A stretch of 8,279 nt of DNA from Candidatus Saccharimonadota bacterium (lineage in GTDB: Bacteria; Patescibacteriota; Saccharimonadia; Saccharimonadales; Saccharimonadaceae). The notes below the pieces were generated by a model, which saw only the letters and a program-made list of their open reading frames with translations, ran no database searches and had not been told where the DNA came from. The translations under genes and the position numbers were made by a program. Positions 1-6,588 of this stretch are shown here, piece after piece. The stretch lies in NCBI GenBank assembly GCA_016199685.1, contig JACQGD010000070.1, forward strand, positions 1 through 8,279. The letters are read 5' to 3'. Every line of letters begins with the position of its first letter. Position 1 is the first letter of the stretch.

Positions 1-760
1 ACAACACTTTACGAAACCCTTTATTTTTCCAGTAAATTTTAAATCGGTAGTCAAAACCGAGCCCAATGAGACCGATACTACTTACCACCAGCTGCATAAT
101 TGATCCTAGCACCACACCGAGCGCAACACCCATGATTCCACCCTCAAAAATCTGCCAACCGAATATATTTATACCGCCCGTAAACACAGTGATTCCGATG
201 ATAATGCCTATATTATAAATAATTGGTGCGAGTGCGTAGAAGGTAAATCGTCCGACCGCTTGCTGAATGCTAGCGATAACCGTCGCAATAGCAAAGAGGA
301 ACGGATTAACTGCTATGACTCTAGTCATACTGATCGCTAGCGACATACCCGACTCGCTGAGACCTGGTGCAATAACGTATCGCATAAGTGGATCGGCAAA
401 AATAATGATCAAAATGCTCGCTACTAGCGTGAGTATAGCCATAAAATTAATCATGCTGGTAGATAATTCCCAAGCGGACTTACGGTTTCCCATACCGAGA
501 CGCTGGTTAAAGACAGGTATAAATGTCACACTCAACGCACCCGAAACAAGTATAAAAAACATGAAATCTGGCACACTAAATGCGGCAAGGTAAGCGTCGT
601 ACCCAGTCGGATACGTTTCGTAGTAGGTACCGTTGAGCAGACGCATCCTGAAGAAGCCAACTAACATCGATGCGAGCATAGATCCAGCTAGCAGAGCAGC
701 GGCTAACTGAACTGTTAGCCGCTGATTTGCTTTTGCTACGACGCTTCGGACTCGTCCCAT
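1..760 (-). CDS. murJ: Lipid II flippase MurJ (MviN family), N-terminal 253 residues, runs off left edge
   Basis: MurJ moves lipid II across the cytoplasmic membrane for peptidoglycan synthesis. The gene starts at ATG 758-760 and is cut by the window edge, so 253 codons are visible out of roughly 500 usual for the family. The translation is strongly hydrophobic with repeated membrane segments. The N-terminal signature fits MurJ: a first helix (about residues 18-35), then GFFRMRLLN, then GYDAYLAAFSVPDFMFF, then the family block LVSGALSVTFIPVFNQRL at about 78-95. Later segments such as ADPLMRYVIAPGLS and AVNPFLFAIATVIASIQQA also fit the family. It lies 9 bases after the ftsH stop, with no clear Shine-Dalgarno sequence, so translation may be coupled to ftsH in one transcript. 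Other MOP-superfamily exporters are possible but less likely given the SGALSVTFIPVF block. Confidence 0.9.
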   Translation of the reverse strand, partial: MGRVRSVVAKANQRLTVQLAAALLAGSMLASMLVGFFRMRLLNGTYYETYPTGYDAYLAAFSVPDFMFFILVSGALSVTFIPVFNQRLGMGNRKSAWELSTSMINFMAILTLVASILIIIFADPLMRYVIAPGLSESGMSLAISMTRVIAVNPFLFAIATVIASIQQAVGRFTFYALAPIIYNIGIIIGITVFTGGINIFGWQIFEGGIMGVALGVVLGSIMQLVVSSIGLIGLGFDYRFKIYWKNKGFRKVL

Positions 761-769
761 TGGAATCAA

Positions 770-2644
770 TTAGGCAGCTGGAGTGTAGAGCTGCGCCTCC
801 TTAGGTAGCGTTGCCTTCTTGAGAATTTTATCAACTTCAACTTCGTCAATCGTCTCTTTTTCGAGAAGCGCATCTGCAAGTGCTTTGTGGAGATCGCGGT
901 TGTGCGTGATGACAAGCTCTGCACGGCGACTCGCTTCTTTAATAAGCGCCTCAACCTCTTTGTCGATTTCTTTTGCAGTGTCGTCGCTGTAAGGACGCTC
1001 ATGCGTCATCTTATCGAACACCATTCCACCATTATCGTCGTGGAATACTTGATCGCGTAGTTTTGTACCCATTCCCTGCTCAATGATCATATCGCGAGCA
1101 ATTTCAGTCGCTTTACGGAGATCTGATCCTGCGCCAGTAGTGATGCCGTCCGTACCGTAAAGAATCTTCTCAGCAACACGTCCACCCATTGCACGGGCAA
1201 GGATATCTTTGAATTCGTAGACATTTGTGTAGCTTTTATCTTCTGGAGGTAAGAACCATGTCACACCACCAGTACCACCGCGTGGGATAATCGTAACTTT
1301 GTGAACCGGATCGCTGTCTGGCAAAACGTGTCCAACAATCGCATGACCCGCCTCATGATATGCAGTGAGTTCTTTTTCTTTGTCACTCATAATCTTTGTT
1401 TTGCGCTCAGGTCCGATAGCAACTTTCTCGAAGGCCTCAGTTAAATCATTATTAGTGATTTTCTTACGATCTGCGCGTGCTGCGATGATTGCTGCTTCGT
1501 TAGCGATATTAGCAAGATCAGCACCACTTGAACCAGCAGTTTTTGCCGCGAGCTTATCAAGATTAACGGTACTATCAACTGGCTTTTTCTTGAAATGTAC
1601 TTTCAAAATTGCTTCACGATCTTTTCGTTCAGGAAGCATAATATTTGTGCGGCGATCGAAACGACCCGGTCGGAGAAGCGCAGCATCGAGTACGTCAGCA
1701 CGGTTTGTTGCAGCGAGTACAATGACGTTCGTTCCTGTCTCGAATCCATCCATCTCAACGAGAATCTGGTTGAGCGTCTGCTCGCGTTCGTCATGTCCGC
1801 CACCCATACCTGAGCCACGCTTACGCCCAACTGCATCAATTTCATCAATAAAGATGATCGCTGGTGAGTTCTTCTTTGCCTTTGCAAACAAGTCACGTAC
1901 GCGGCTTGCGCCAACACCAACAAACATTTCAACAAATTCAGAACCAGAAATGCTAAAGAAAGGAACGTTTGCTTCGCCCGCTACCGCACGTGCAAGCATT
2001 GTTTTACCAGTACCAGGGTTACCGACAAGCAAAACTCCCTTTGGAATCTTTGCGCCGAGCTCTTCGTACTTTTTCGGATGCTTAAGGAAGTCAACCACTT
2101 CTTCAAGGTCTTGCTTTGCGCTATCATTACCAGCGATATCGTCAAAGGTTACCTTTTGCTTGTCCATACCGTACAACTTAGCGCGTGATTTACCAAATCC
2201 CATTGCTTGGTTGTTTTGTCCCTGGGCTTGACGCATCATAAACAAGAAGAAACCACCGATAAGAAGGACTGGAACGATAATAATCGCCAAGTTCCAAAGG
2301 ATCTCCGAAGTTTGAGCTGGTGGAATCTGATTGACCGTCACTTTACTCTCAGGTTTTAGTCCCTGCTCGTAAATACTAGTACCCGTTTCTTTGATTGTTG
2401 TCTCAGTTGGTTTGCTCTGACCCTTAGGAGTAACTTTTATTTCGCTCCCCTGAATGTCTAGCCGAGTTATGTCGCCAGCATTTGCTCGCTTCACAACTTC
2501 AGAAAGAGGTACTTCCTTAAGAGACTCATGAGGTGCTACGACTGCAAAAATGGTAAGAATACCAATGATGACAATTGCCCAGAATAGGCCTAAACGCACC
2601 CAATTGGATGTCTTGTTTTTTGGTGCTTTGTTTTTCGTTGCCAT
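770..2644 (-). CDS. ftsH: ATP-dependent zinc metalloprotease FtsH
   Basis: FtsH is a membrane-anchored hexameric AAA+ protease that extracts and degrades damaged membrane proteins and short-lived regulators. The product is 624 residues, close to the family norm. Visible order: transmembrane helix about 17-37, extracytoplasmic domain about 38-115, second helix about 116-136, AAA+ domain about 165-400, protease domain after that. Key sites: Walker A GNPGTGKT 208-215, pore loop MFVG 240-243, Walker B IIFIDEID 263-270, second region of homology TNRADVLDAALLRPGRFDR at 313-331, zinc motif HEAGH 430-434 and probable third zinc ligand D508 in GAGSDLRKATEIARDM. Walker A has Asn209 where GPPGTGKT is the common form. 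An AAAGGA lies 14 bases before the ATG, which is rather far, but no alternative in-frame start lies between. It follows tilS by 54 bases and precedes murJ by 9. The tilS-ftsH adjacency is common in bacteria, usually with hpt between. Confidence 0.98.
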   Translation of the reverse strand: MATKNKAPKNKTSNWVRLGLFWAIVIIGILTIFAVVAPHESLKEVPLSEVVKRANAGDITRLDIQGSEIKVTPKGQSKPTETTIKETGTSIYEQGLKPESKVTVNQIPPAQTSEILWNLAIIIVPVLLIGGFFLFMMRQAQGQNNQAMGFGKSRAKLYGMDKQKVTFDDIAGNDSAKQDLEEVVDFLKHPKKYEELGAKIPKGVLLVGNPGTGKTMLARAVAGEANVPFFSISGSEFVEMFVGVGASRVRDLFAKAKKNSPAIIFIDEIDAVGRKRGSGMGGGHDEREQTLNQILVEMDGFETGTNVIVLAATNRADVLDAALLRPGRFDRRTNIMLPERKDREAILKVHFKKKPVDSTVNLDKLAAKTAGSSGADLANIANEAAIIAARADRKKITNNDLTEAFEKVAIGPERKTKIMSDKEKELTAYHEAGHAIVGHVLPDSDPVHKVTIIPRGGTGGVTWFLPPEDKSYTNVYEFKDILARAMGGRVAEKILYGTDGITTGAGSDLRKATEIARDMIIEQGMGTKLRDQVFHDDNGGMVFDKMTHERPYSDDTAKEIDKEVEALIKEASRRAELVITHNRDLHKALADALLEKETIDEVEVDKILKKATLPKEAQLYTPAA

Positions 2645-2698
2645 GCTGTCAGTACTGTTCCTTTCTGAACCGCTACAAATAGAATAATCCCACTCCTA

Positions 2699-3601
2699 TT
2701 ATGATAGCACTTTATCTGTCTGCTCTACAACAAAATGTGTTCGTGTAAATCGAATCTGCACTCCGGCAGCAACATGCATGAAAGAACCCTGGCGAGCCAC
2801 TTTGATCGCATGAAGTGCTCTACGCCTCACTGGCACCGTTGGACTTTCGCCACATTCACGGATAAAAATTCCTCGTAGCAGCTCGATTGCGACACCGTCA
2901 CCACAATGAGCTAAAAAGTATCGAGAGTACGGCGCCACCCCCATTAGCCCTGTTACCTCTTCATCAATGAGTCGCTTCGTTGCTACTTGAGCCGTGCGTA
3001 ATGCCGCAAGCTGAAATATAAGGTCATCATCCTGGATTTTTGCTCTCAATCGATTACGCAAATAGGTATCCGTAGCATTAGTACTATCTTCATGCCATGT
3101 AATAGCATGTACGGCCGCATACTGCAAAATATCTTGCTTCGTAGCATCTTGGAGTGGTCGCAGGACAGTGGGCGAATCCATCACTGCAAGGCCACGCCAA
3201 CCCGTGCCTCGAGTAAGATTAATCGCAATTGTTTCAGCAATATCATTTATATGATGCGCAGTCATAAGCACCGCATTAAATTCACCACAGACTTCTCTCA
3301 AAAATGTATACCTCTGTTGTCTCGCGGTATTTTCGCTTGCATGAGCACCGAGCTCTACGCGCCTCGAACGATACTCGCAGTTATATTGCTTTGCAAGCTG
3401 GCTTACAAACACCTCATCGTCCGCAGAGTCACTGCGAATACCATGATCAAAATGCGCAACAATAATTGCTCCGGTATGATTGCTCTGCCAAGGATCAACT
3501 CGACCAACAGTACGTTGTCGTACTAATGCATCGAGCAGCACTACCGAATCAACACCACCACTCACAGCGACAACGTATCTGAGACTAGTATCGTTGTGCA
3601 A
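2699..3601 (-). CDS. tilS: tRNA(Ile)-lysidine synthase TilS, short form
   Basis: TilS attaches lysine to C34 of the CAU-anticodon tRNA-Ile using ATP, switching both its codon reading (AUA) and its charging from Met to Ile. The product is 300 residues. The N-type ATP pyrophosphatase loop SGGVDS is at 14-19. It is followed by AHFDHGIRSDSADDE at 49-63, by TAHHINDIAETIAINLTRGT at 114-133 continuing GWRGL, by LRPL at 147-150, and by WHEDSTNATDTYLRNRLR at 169-186; all are conserved TilS blocks. The E. coli enzyme is about 430 residues, so the C-terminal domains are much reduced, as in other short TilS proteins. The start is TTG at 3599-3601: an in-frame TAA lies two codons upstream, the PP-loop lies only 13 residues downstream, and AGGGGT sits just before it. 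It probably heads the transcript that continues into ftsH and murJ. Confidence 0.95.
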   Translation of the reverse strand: MHNDTSLRYVVAVSGGVDSVVLLDALVRQRTVGRVDPWQSNHTGAIIVAHFDHGIRSDSADDEVFVSQLAKQYNCEYRSRRVELGAHASENTARQQRYTFLREVCGEFNAVLMTAHHINDIAETIAINLTRGTGWRGLAVMDSPTVLRPLQDATKQDILQYAAVHAITWHEDSTNATDTYLRNRLRAKIQDDDLIFQLAALRTAQVATKRLIDEEVTGLMGVAPYSRYFLAHCGDGVAIELLRGIFIRECGESPTVPVRRRALHAIKVARQGSFMHVAAGVQIRFTRTHFVVEQTDKVLS

Positions 3602-3607
3602 TTTTTA

Positions 3608-3612
3608 CCCCT
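3608..3612 (-). promoter_or_regulatory. Shine-Dalgarno AGGGG deciding the TTG start of tilS
   Basis: On the minus strand AGGGG is followed by TAAAAA and then the TTG start, a spacing of 6 bases. The in-frame TAA within this spacer rules out any start further upstream, so the site supports the non-ATG start. Confidence 0.6.
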
Positions 3613-3614
3613 AG

Positions 3615-3812
3615 CCATATGCCGACAAATCCACCAATTTCTGGCCACTTCGTACCAATCATCTGCAGACTGGACTCACCCAAACAATATCCTACAACGA
3701 GTCGATTAAAAGGGCTGATGCGATCAACAAGTCCGAGAGGTCCAATGCTACTCTCGACAAGTGCCTTTCAAAAACATATACCCATGGAGATAAAGTCGCA
3801 AAGACAGTCGTC
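3615..3812 (+). other. In-frame 5' extension of the alpha/beta hydrolase without a standard start codon
   Basis: The reading frame of the downstream hydrolase stays open back to a TAG at 3612-3614. Its translation includes SYNESIKRADAINKSE and then DKCLSKTYTHGDKVAKTVV, which looks like the usual segment before the first hydrolase strand and runs straight into the oxyanion motif FHG. The 66 codons contain no ATG, GTG or TTG; CTG at 3663 is the least bad candidate. An ATG at 3619 lies in another frame. No N-terminal membrane anchor or signal peptide can be read. Either the gene lost its true start by truncation or frameshift, or it initiates at a rare codon. Confidence 0.6.
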
Positions 3813-4544
3813 ATGTTTCATGGAGTCACTGCATGTCCAGATCAATTTGATGGACTCGCGAAGACCTTCTTCGATGCCGGGTATAACGTCTATGCTCCCC
3901 TTACTCCTCAACATGGATTTGCAGACAAAAAAACACACGGCAAAGTGACAGCAGATGAACTTGTCGATTATGTCAATCAGTCGGTAACTATCGGAACCGG
4001 CCTTGGCAGCGAAGTTGGAGTTGTTGGCCTTTCTGGCGGTGGCATGCTTGCAACGTGGGCTTCAGAGTATCGGCCGGAAGTAAAAAGAGCATTGGCGCTT
4101 TCACCATTTTACGAGCCCGCTTCAGCTCAAGCACCGAAATGGCAGCTTCCATTCTTGAGTGTTATGTACGGCTACCATATTCTTCCTGATAATTTTATCG
4201 TTCCTGCAGATCCTAATGGTGCTGCATTCTCGTACCGTGCCCTCGCCAATTACTTACTTGTAAAAAAGAATCTCAAAGAATCGCCAGACAACCTCCCTCT
4301 CAAGAGCTTTAGTGTCATTACAAGTGACGACGATGACCAAATCGACCTCCCCATGGCTCACTCAATCCCTCAAGACATCTCTGCCAAAAACCCAAAAATG
4401 ACGTTTCTTGAGACAAATCTTCCCGCCGAATGGAAAATTGGCCATGATATCGTGAGTCTTGAAAACGCAAATGTCGCCAGCCGTAGTGAGCAACTCTTTA
4501 GGCTTTACTTCAACTCATACGAAGGGAAGACGACCAATTTATAA
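3813..4544 (+). CDS. Alpha/beta hydrolase (esterase/lipase-like), probably 5'-truncated as counted from first ATG
   Basis: A serine hydrolase of the alpha/beta fold; the substrate cannot be read from the sequence. Counted from the first ATG (243 residues) the motifs are: FHG at 2-4 with the oxyanion-hole His-Gly, GYNVYAPLTPQHG at 23-35, nucleophile elbow GLSGGG at 72-77 (Ser74), an acid candidate in SDDDDQID at 171-178, and the catalytic His211 in GHD at 210-212. The HG motif at residue 3 means that ATG 3813 cannot be the natural start, because at least the first beta strand would be missing. The frame is open and protein-like back to 3615 (see the separate entry). No Shine-Dalgarno sequence precedes ATG 3813. 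The gene diverges from tilS and converges on the polymerase gene, overlapping it by 6 bases. It may be a pseudogene in early decay or a functional gene with a rare start; the catalytic residues remain intact. Confidence 0.8.
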   Translation: MFHGVTACPDQFDGLAKTFFDAGYNVYAPLTPQHGFADKKTHGKVTADELVDYVNQSVTIGTGLGSEVGVVGLSGGGMLATWASEYRPEVKRALALSPFYEPASAQAPKWQLPFLSVMYGYHILPDNFIVPADPNGAAFSYRALANYLLVKKNLKESPDNLPLKSFSVITSDDDDQIDLPMAHSIPQDISAKNPKMTFLETNLPAEWKIGHDIVSLENANVASRSEQLFRLYFNSYEGKTTNL

Positions 4545-5831
4545 GTACCGAGTACTACCGAACGGAATCTTTTCTTTTACGTTATGACCAGTCCCGAGTG
4601 TATCAGCACTATGAATAACGTGCTTACCATACCGGTCATTGATTTCGTCCACAGCCTCAGTCACATGTCGTTCTCGTGCTAATTCATCACCAAATAAACT
4701 GAGCTGCGGATCATTATCATCACTCAACTCGTAGACACTGACGCCAATCGTTCGAATAAGCGGCGGCGCGCCCTCAAAAAGATGCTTCGCCTGTGCATAA
4801 ATAGCCTGATCAGAGAAGAACGGCATGGTTGCCATATGCCTCGCGTGCCAATACCGGCTCCCCCGTTGCTCTTCCCAGCCCCCGCGTCCACTCGACTTCG
4901 GAGCAGTAGGTTCTTTGTGTGTTGTTGCCCATACCAGCACCCCACGAGCTACTTTGCCCTGTGAACGAATCTTCTTGCCTGTCGCCTCGCACAGATGATG
5001 GAGTCGTTTCAAGATTTGATCGTACGGCATATTATATCCATCAAGCACAAACTGTCGACCAGCTGTTTTCAGATCATAATCGACATTATCGACCTCCCAG
5101 CCGCGAAGCCGCTTGTGCCATTGATAGCCATTGATACTTTTAAATACCATACTCTTGAGCATCTGCGCATCTGCATCCAGAAACTGCAACGGTGTCATAA
5201 TCCCTACCGCGTTCAATCGCTCCTCATTACGATGCGCAATTCCCGTCAAGTCAGTCAGCTCAAGAGTGCCATAGATCTGTCGCAGATTTTTACAGTCAAT
5301 TACATCGAGTCCATCTGGTTTATGCAGACTCGCCGCTTGTTTTGCAAGAAACCGATTTGTCGAAATGCCCACATTGCAGCGCATCGCACAGCCAATTTCA
5401 TTCTTTAGTCGCTCCTTAATCTCAAATCCAATATCAATCAGTCCGCGGCGCTGCATCGCGTCAGTCGCTTCGTGAAAATCAATCACCCCCTCGTCGATAC
5501 TCTTCATACGCACATGAGCCGAATAATCATTCATAATATCGAGCATCCTATGGTACACATATCGATACTTTGCTGGATCACTCTCGATCCCCACAAGTTC
5601 CGGACAGATCTTCTTAGCGTCTTTTAACTTCATGCCAAGCGTGACACCTTGCGCCTTCGCCTCGTAACTCGCCGTAACAATCATCGTATGTTCGGTTCGT
5701 CGATTCACGATTGCCACTGGCCGTCCTCGTAACATCGGTCGCGCCTGCTGCTCCACAGTTGCAAAACAGCTATTGAGGTCAATATGCATCACAAGGGGCG
5801 TCTCAGGATTATAGTATTCTGACGGTTTCAT
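4539..5831 (-). CDS. dinB: Y-family translesion DNA polymerase, DinB/Pol IV type
   Basis: An error-prone polymerase that copies past damaged bases. I chose ATG 5829-5831 (430 residues). It overlaps the upstream TGA as ATGA and has GGAG 9 bases before it. ATG 5844-5846, five codons earlier, is the alternative and lacks a comparable site. Counted from 5831: MHIDLNSCFATVEQ carries the first catalytic Asp at 18 and the steric-gate Phe at about 23. VTASYEAKAQGV follows at 52-63 and SIDEGVIDF at 111-119 with Asp113-Glu114. CNVGISTNRFLAKQAASLHK at 152-171 is a typical palm/thumb block, followed by the HhH region LTDLTGI. The little-finger domain occupies roughly 250-370 with a Gly/Arg-rich stretch SSGRGGWEEQRGSRYW. 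The motif QLSLF at 376-380 is a canonical beta-clamp binding site. It is the last gene of a three-gene overlapping operon and converges on the hydrolase gene. UmuC is a more distant alternative; no umuD is seen. Confidence 0.93.
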   Translation of the reverse strand: MKPSEYYNPETPLVMHIDLNSCFATVEQQARPMLRGRPVAIVNRRTEHTMIVTASYEAKAQGVTLGMKLKDAKKICPELVGIESDPAKYRYVYHRMLDIMNDYSAHVRMKSIDEGVIDFHEATDAMQRRGLIDIGFEIKERLKNEIGCAMRCNVGISTNRFLAKQAASLHKPDGLDVIDCKNLRQIYGTLELTDLTGIAHRNEERLNAVGIMTPLQFLDADAQMLKSMVFKSINGYQWHKRLRGWEVDNVDYDLKTAGRQFVLDGYNMPYDQILKRLHHLCEATGKKIRSQGKVARGVLVWATTHKEPTAPKSSGRGGWEEQRGSRYWHARHMATMPFFSDQAIYAQAKHLFEGAPPLIRTIGVSVYELSDDNDPQLSLFGDELARERHVTEAVDEINDRYGKHVIHSADTLGTGHNVKEKIPFGSTRYL

Positions 5832-6193
5832 GATGCGCCGCTCCATACATGACCATTCCCGTCGTCACAGATTCCATAAGAATCTGCACGTAGGTCACTA
5901 GTCACGGGGCCCACCACTCGAGCCATCCGTGCTCGCGTGAAAGCCCATAAGCGGGTGACATGAGAATCCGAGCGCCGAGAACAAATCGCTAGCGATTTTT
6001 CGCTGGTGCTGAATCGCAGTGACAGGACCCGCGTACTAGCGCCGCTACGTGGCAATTTTGCTTGCAAAATAGGCAACGACGCAAGCGGTGTCAATAACCC
6101 ATAAACTGTCGCTATTCTTCCCATCCACCACACGCATCGCCGCATTCGCAACCTGCCTTTTTGCTGCGCAATAACCTCTGCGACCGAAATCAT
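5828..6193 (-). CDS. Uncharacterised 121-residue ORF between the small protein and dinB; coupled at both ends, possibly decayed
   Basis: I do not recognise this product. The case for a gene is positional. ATG 6191-6193 overlaps the TGA of the upstream gene as ATGA and is preceded by AAGGGGA. Its own TGA (5828-5830) overlaps the dinB ATG in the same way, and the frame is open throughout. The N-terminus (MISVAEVIAQQKG) looks natural and is followed by a mildly hydrophobic stretch, IATVYGLLTPLASLPIL. The rest is rich in Arg and Ser with many AGG, CGA and CGG codons, unlike neighbouring genes. A different minus-strand frame reads more like protein in the middle (AMRVVDGKNSDSLWVIDTAC, then VVAYFASKIAT and a stop). 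Two perfect inverted repeats lie inside it. It may be a fast-evolving protein, a gene damaged by compensating frameshifts, or a spacer that merely preserves coupling. GTG 6223 is a longer alternative start. Confidence 0.45.
   Translation of the reverse strand: MISVAEVIAQQKGRLRMRRCVWWMGRIATVYGLLTPLASLPILQAKLPRSGASTRVLSLRFSTSEKSLAICSRRSDSHVTRLWAFTRARMARVVGPVTSDLRADSYGICDDGNGHVWSGAS
5841..5844 (-). promoter_or_regulatory. Shine-Dalgarno GGAG for dinB
   Basis: GGAG on the minus strand lies 9 bases before ATG 5831, inside the last codons of the upstream ORF. Together with the ATGA overlap it favours the 5831 start over 5846. Confidence 0.55.
5983..5998. repeat. 16-base perfect palindrome
   Basis: AAATCGCTAGCGATTT reads the same on both strands. 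On the plus strand it is followed by two more T, so a CTAG-loop hairpin with a short U run is possible there. It lies inside the ambiguous middle ORF of the dinB operon. Confidence 0.6.
6055..6070. repeat. Inverted repeat ATTTTGC-TT-GCAAAAT
   Basis: Two perfect 7-base arms are separated by 2 bases, 57 bases away from the other perfect palindrome and within the same ambiguous ORF. The role is unknown; with so short a centre it is more likely a protein-binding or mutational palindrome than an RNA hairpin. Confidence 0.5.
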
Positions 6194-6453
6194 GACCGAT
6201 CCCCTTCCCTGGTCAAATGCCACACCAACCGCTCTGAATCAAACTCCAATCGGTAATCAGCCTCACCATCCGTCACGTCGAACATATGGATCGTCCGCCG
6301 ACCCTTCTCGCTCGGATGCCGCAATCCAATCTCTGTTACCTCTACTGTGCGCCCATTTGTTCGTCGAAACCGTACTGGTACACACGGATTCAACCCCGTA
6401 CCAAATGTCGCTACTACATCTATTCGTTCGTTCAAAAAAAGTTCATCATTCAT
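6190..6453 (-). CDS. Small conserved-looking protein leading the dinB operon (resembles DUF6504-type)
   Basis: An 87-residue soluble protein of unknown function, first gene of the operon that ends in dinB. The translation is a plausible small beta-rich fold: an N-terminal segment LNERIDVVATF, then PVRFRRTNGRTVEVTEIGLR at about 25-44, then HMFDVTDGEADYRLEFD and VWHLTREGDRS at the end. The pattern VRF-x-GR-x-V, later YRL-x-FD and W-x-L resembles the DUF6504 family, small proteins often encoded beside Y-family polymerases in Actinobacteria. That match is from memory and is tentative. The start chosen is ATG 6451-6453 with GAGGA 8 bases upstream. TTG 6468 would give five more residues but would place the Shine-Dalgarno inside the gene. 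Its TGA overlaps the next ATG. The association suggests an accessory role in translesion synthesis, which is inference only. Confidence 0.8.
   Translation of the reverse strand: MNDELFLNERIDVVATFGTGLNPCVPVRFRRTNGRTVEVTEIGLRHPSEKGRRTIHMFDVTDGEADYRLEFDSERLVWHLTREGDRS
6200..6206 (-). promoter_or_regulatory. Shine-Dalgarno AAGGGGA for the 121-residue ORF
   Basis: AAGGGGA on the minus strand ends 6 bases before ATG 6193, a good spacing. It supports this start over GTG 6223 and supports real translation of the middle ORF. Confidence 0.5.
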
Positions 6454-6461
6454 ATCAAAAA

Positions 6462-6476
6462 TCCTCAAAAGTTATA
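6462..6476 (-). promoter_or_regulatory. Shine-Dalgarno GAGGA and candidate -10 TATAAC of the dinB operon
   Basis: On the minus strand TATAAC (6471-6476) is followed by TTTT, then GAGGA (6462-6466), then 8 bases and ATG 6453. The transcript leader would be only about 10 bases. No good -35 is found 16-18 bases upstream, so the promoter may need an activator or be weak. AGACAATCGTTTC lies just upstream of the -10 and only faintly resembles a LexA/DinR box. Confidence 0.4.
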
Positions 6477-6588
6477 GTTTGAGAAACGATTGTCTGATTG
6501 TATTGCCCGTCTTCTCGCCCGTTTCTAGCTAAAATCCGTAGACAATTGAATGATTCCACCGGAGGGACGCTTTGCAACAAATTGCTAG

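Noticed and set aside
267..593. 108-codon plus-strand frame over murJ
   Set aside because: The minus-strand frame encodes the MurJ signature through the whole stretch, so this is a shadow.
1365..2231. 288-codon open frame on the plus strand
   Set aside because: It lies wholly antisense to the ftsH AAA+ domain, whose motifs are unmistakable. The Ser/Arg-rich translation is a by-product of ftsH codon use.
3092..3526. 144-codon open frame on the plus strand inside tilS
   Set aside because: It is antisense to conserved TilS blocks and its translation has no domain-like pattern.
3619..3948. 109-codon plus-strand frame starting at ATG 3619
   Set aside because: It runs in a different frame through the conserved hydrolase start and its own translation is Ser/Pro-rich and unconvincing. 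It matters only as a possible origin of a frameshifted hydrolase start.
4919..5408. Plus-strand frames of 71 and 137 codons
   Set aside because: They are antisense to the polymerase palm and finger region, which is clearly coding on the minus strand.
6484..6498. LexA/DinR-like box upstream of the dinB operon
   Set aside because: GAC-AATC-GTTTC only partly fits GAAC-N4-GTTC and is not symmetric; there is too little to claim SOS control.
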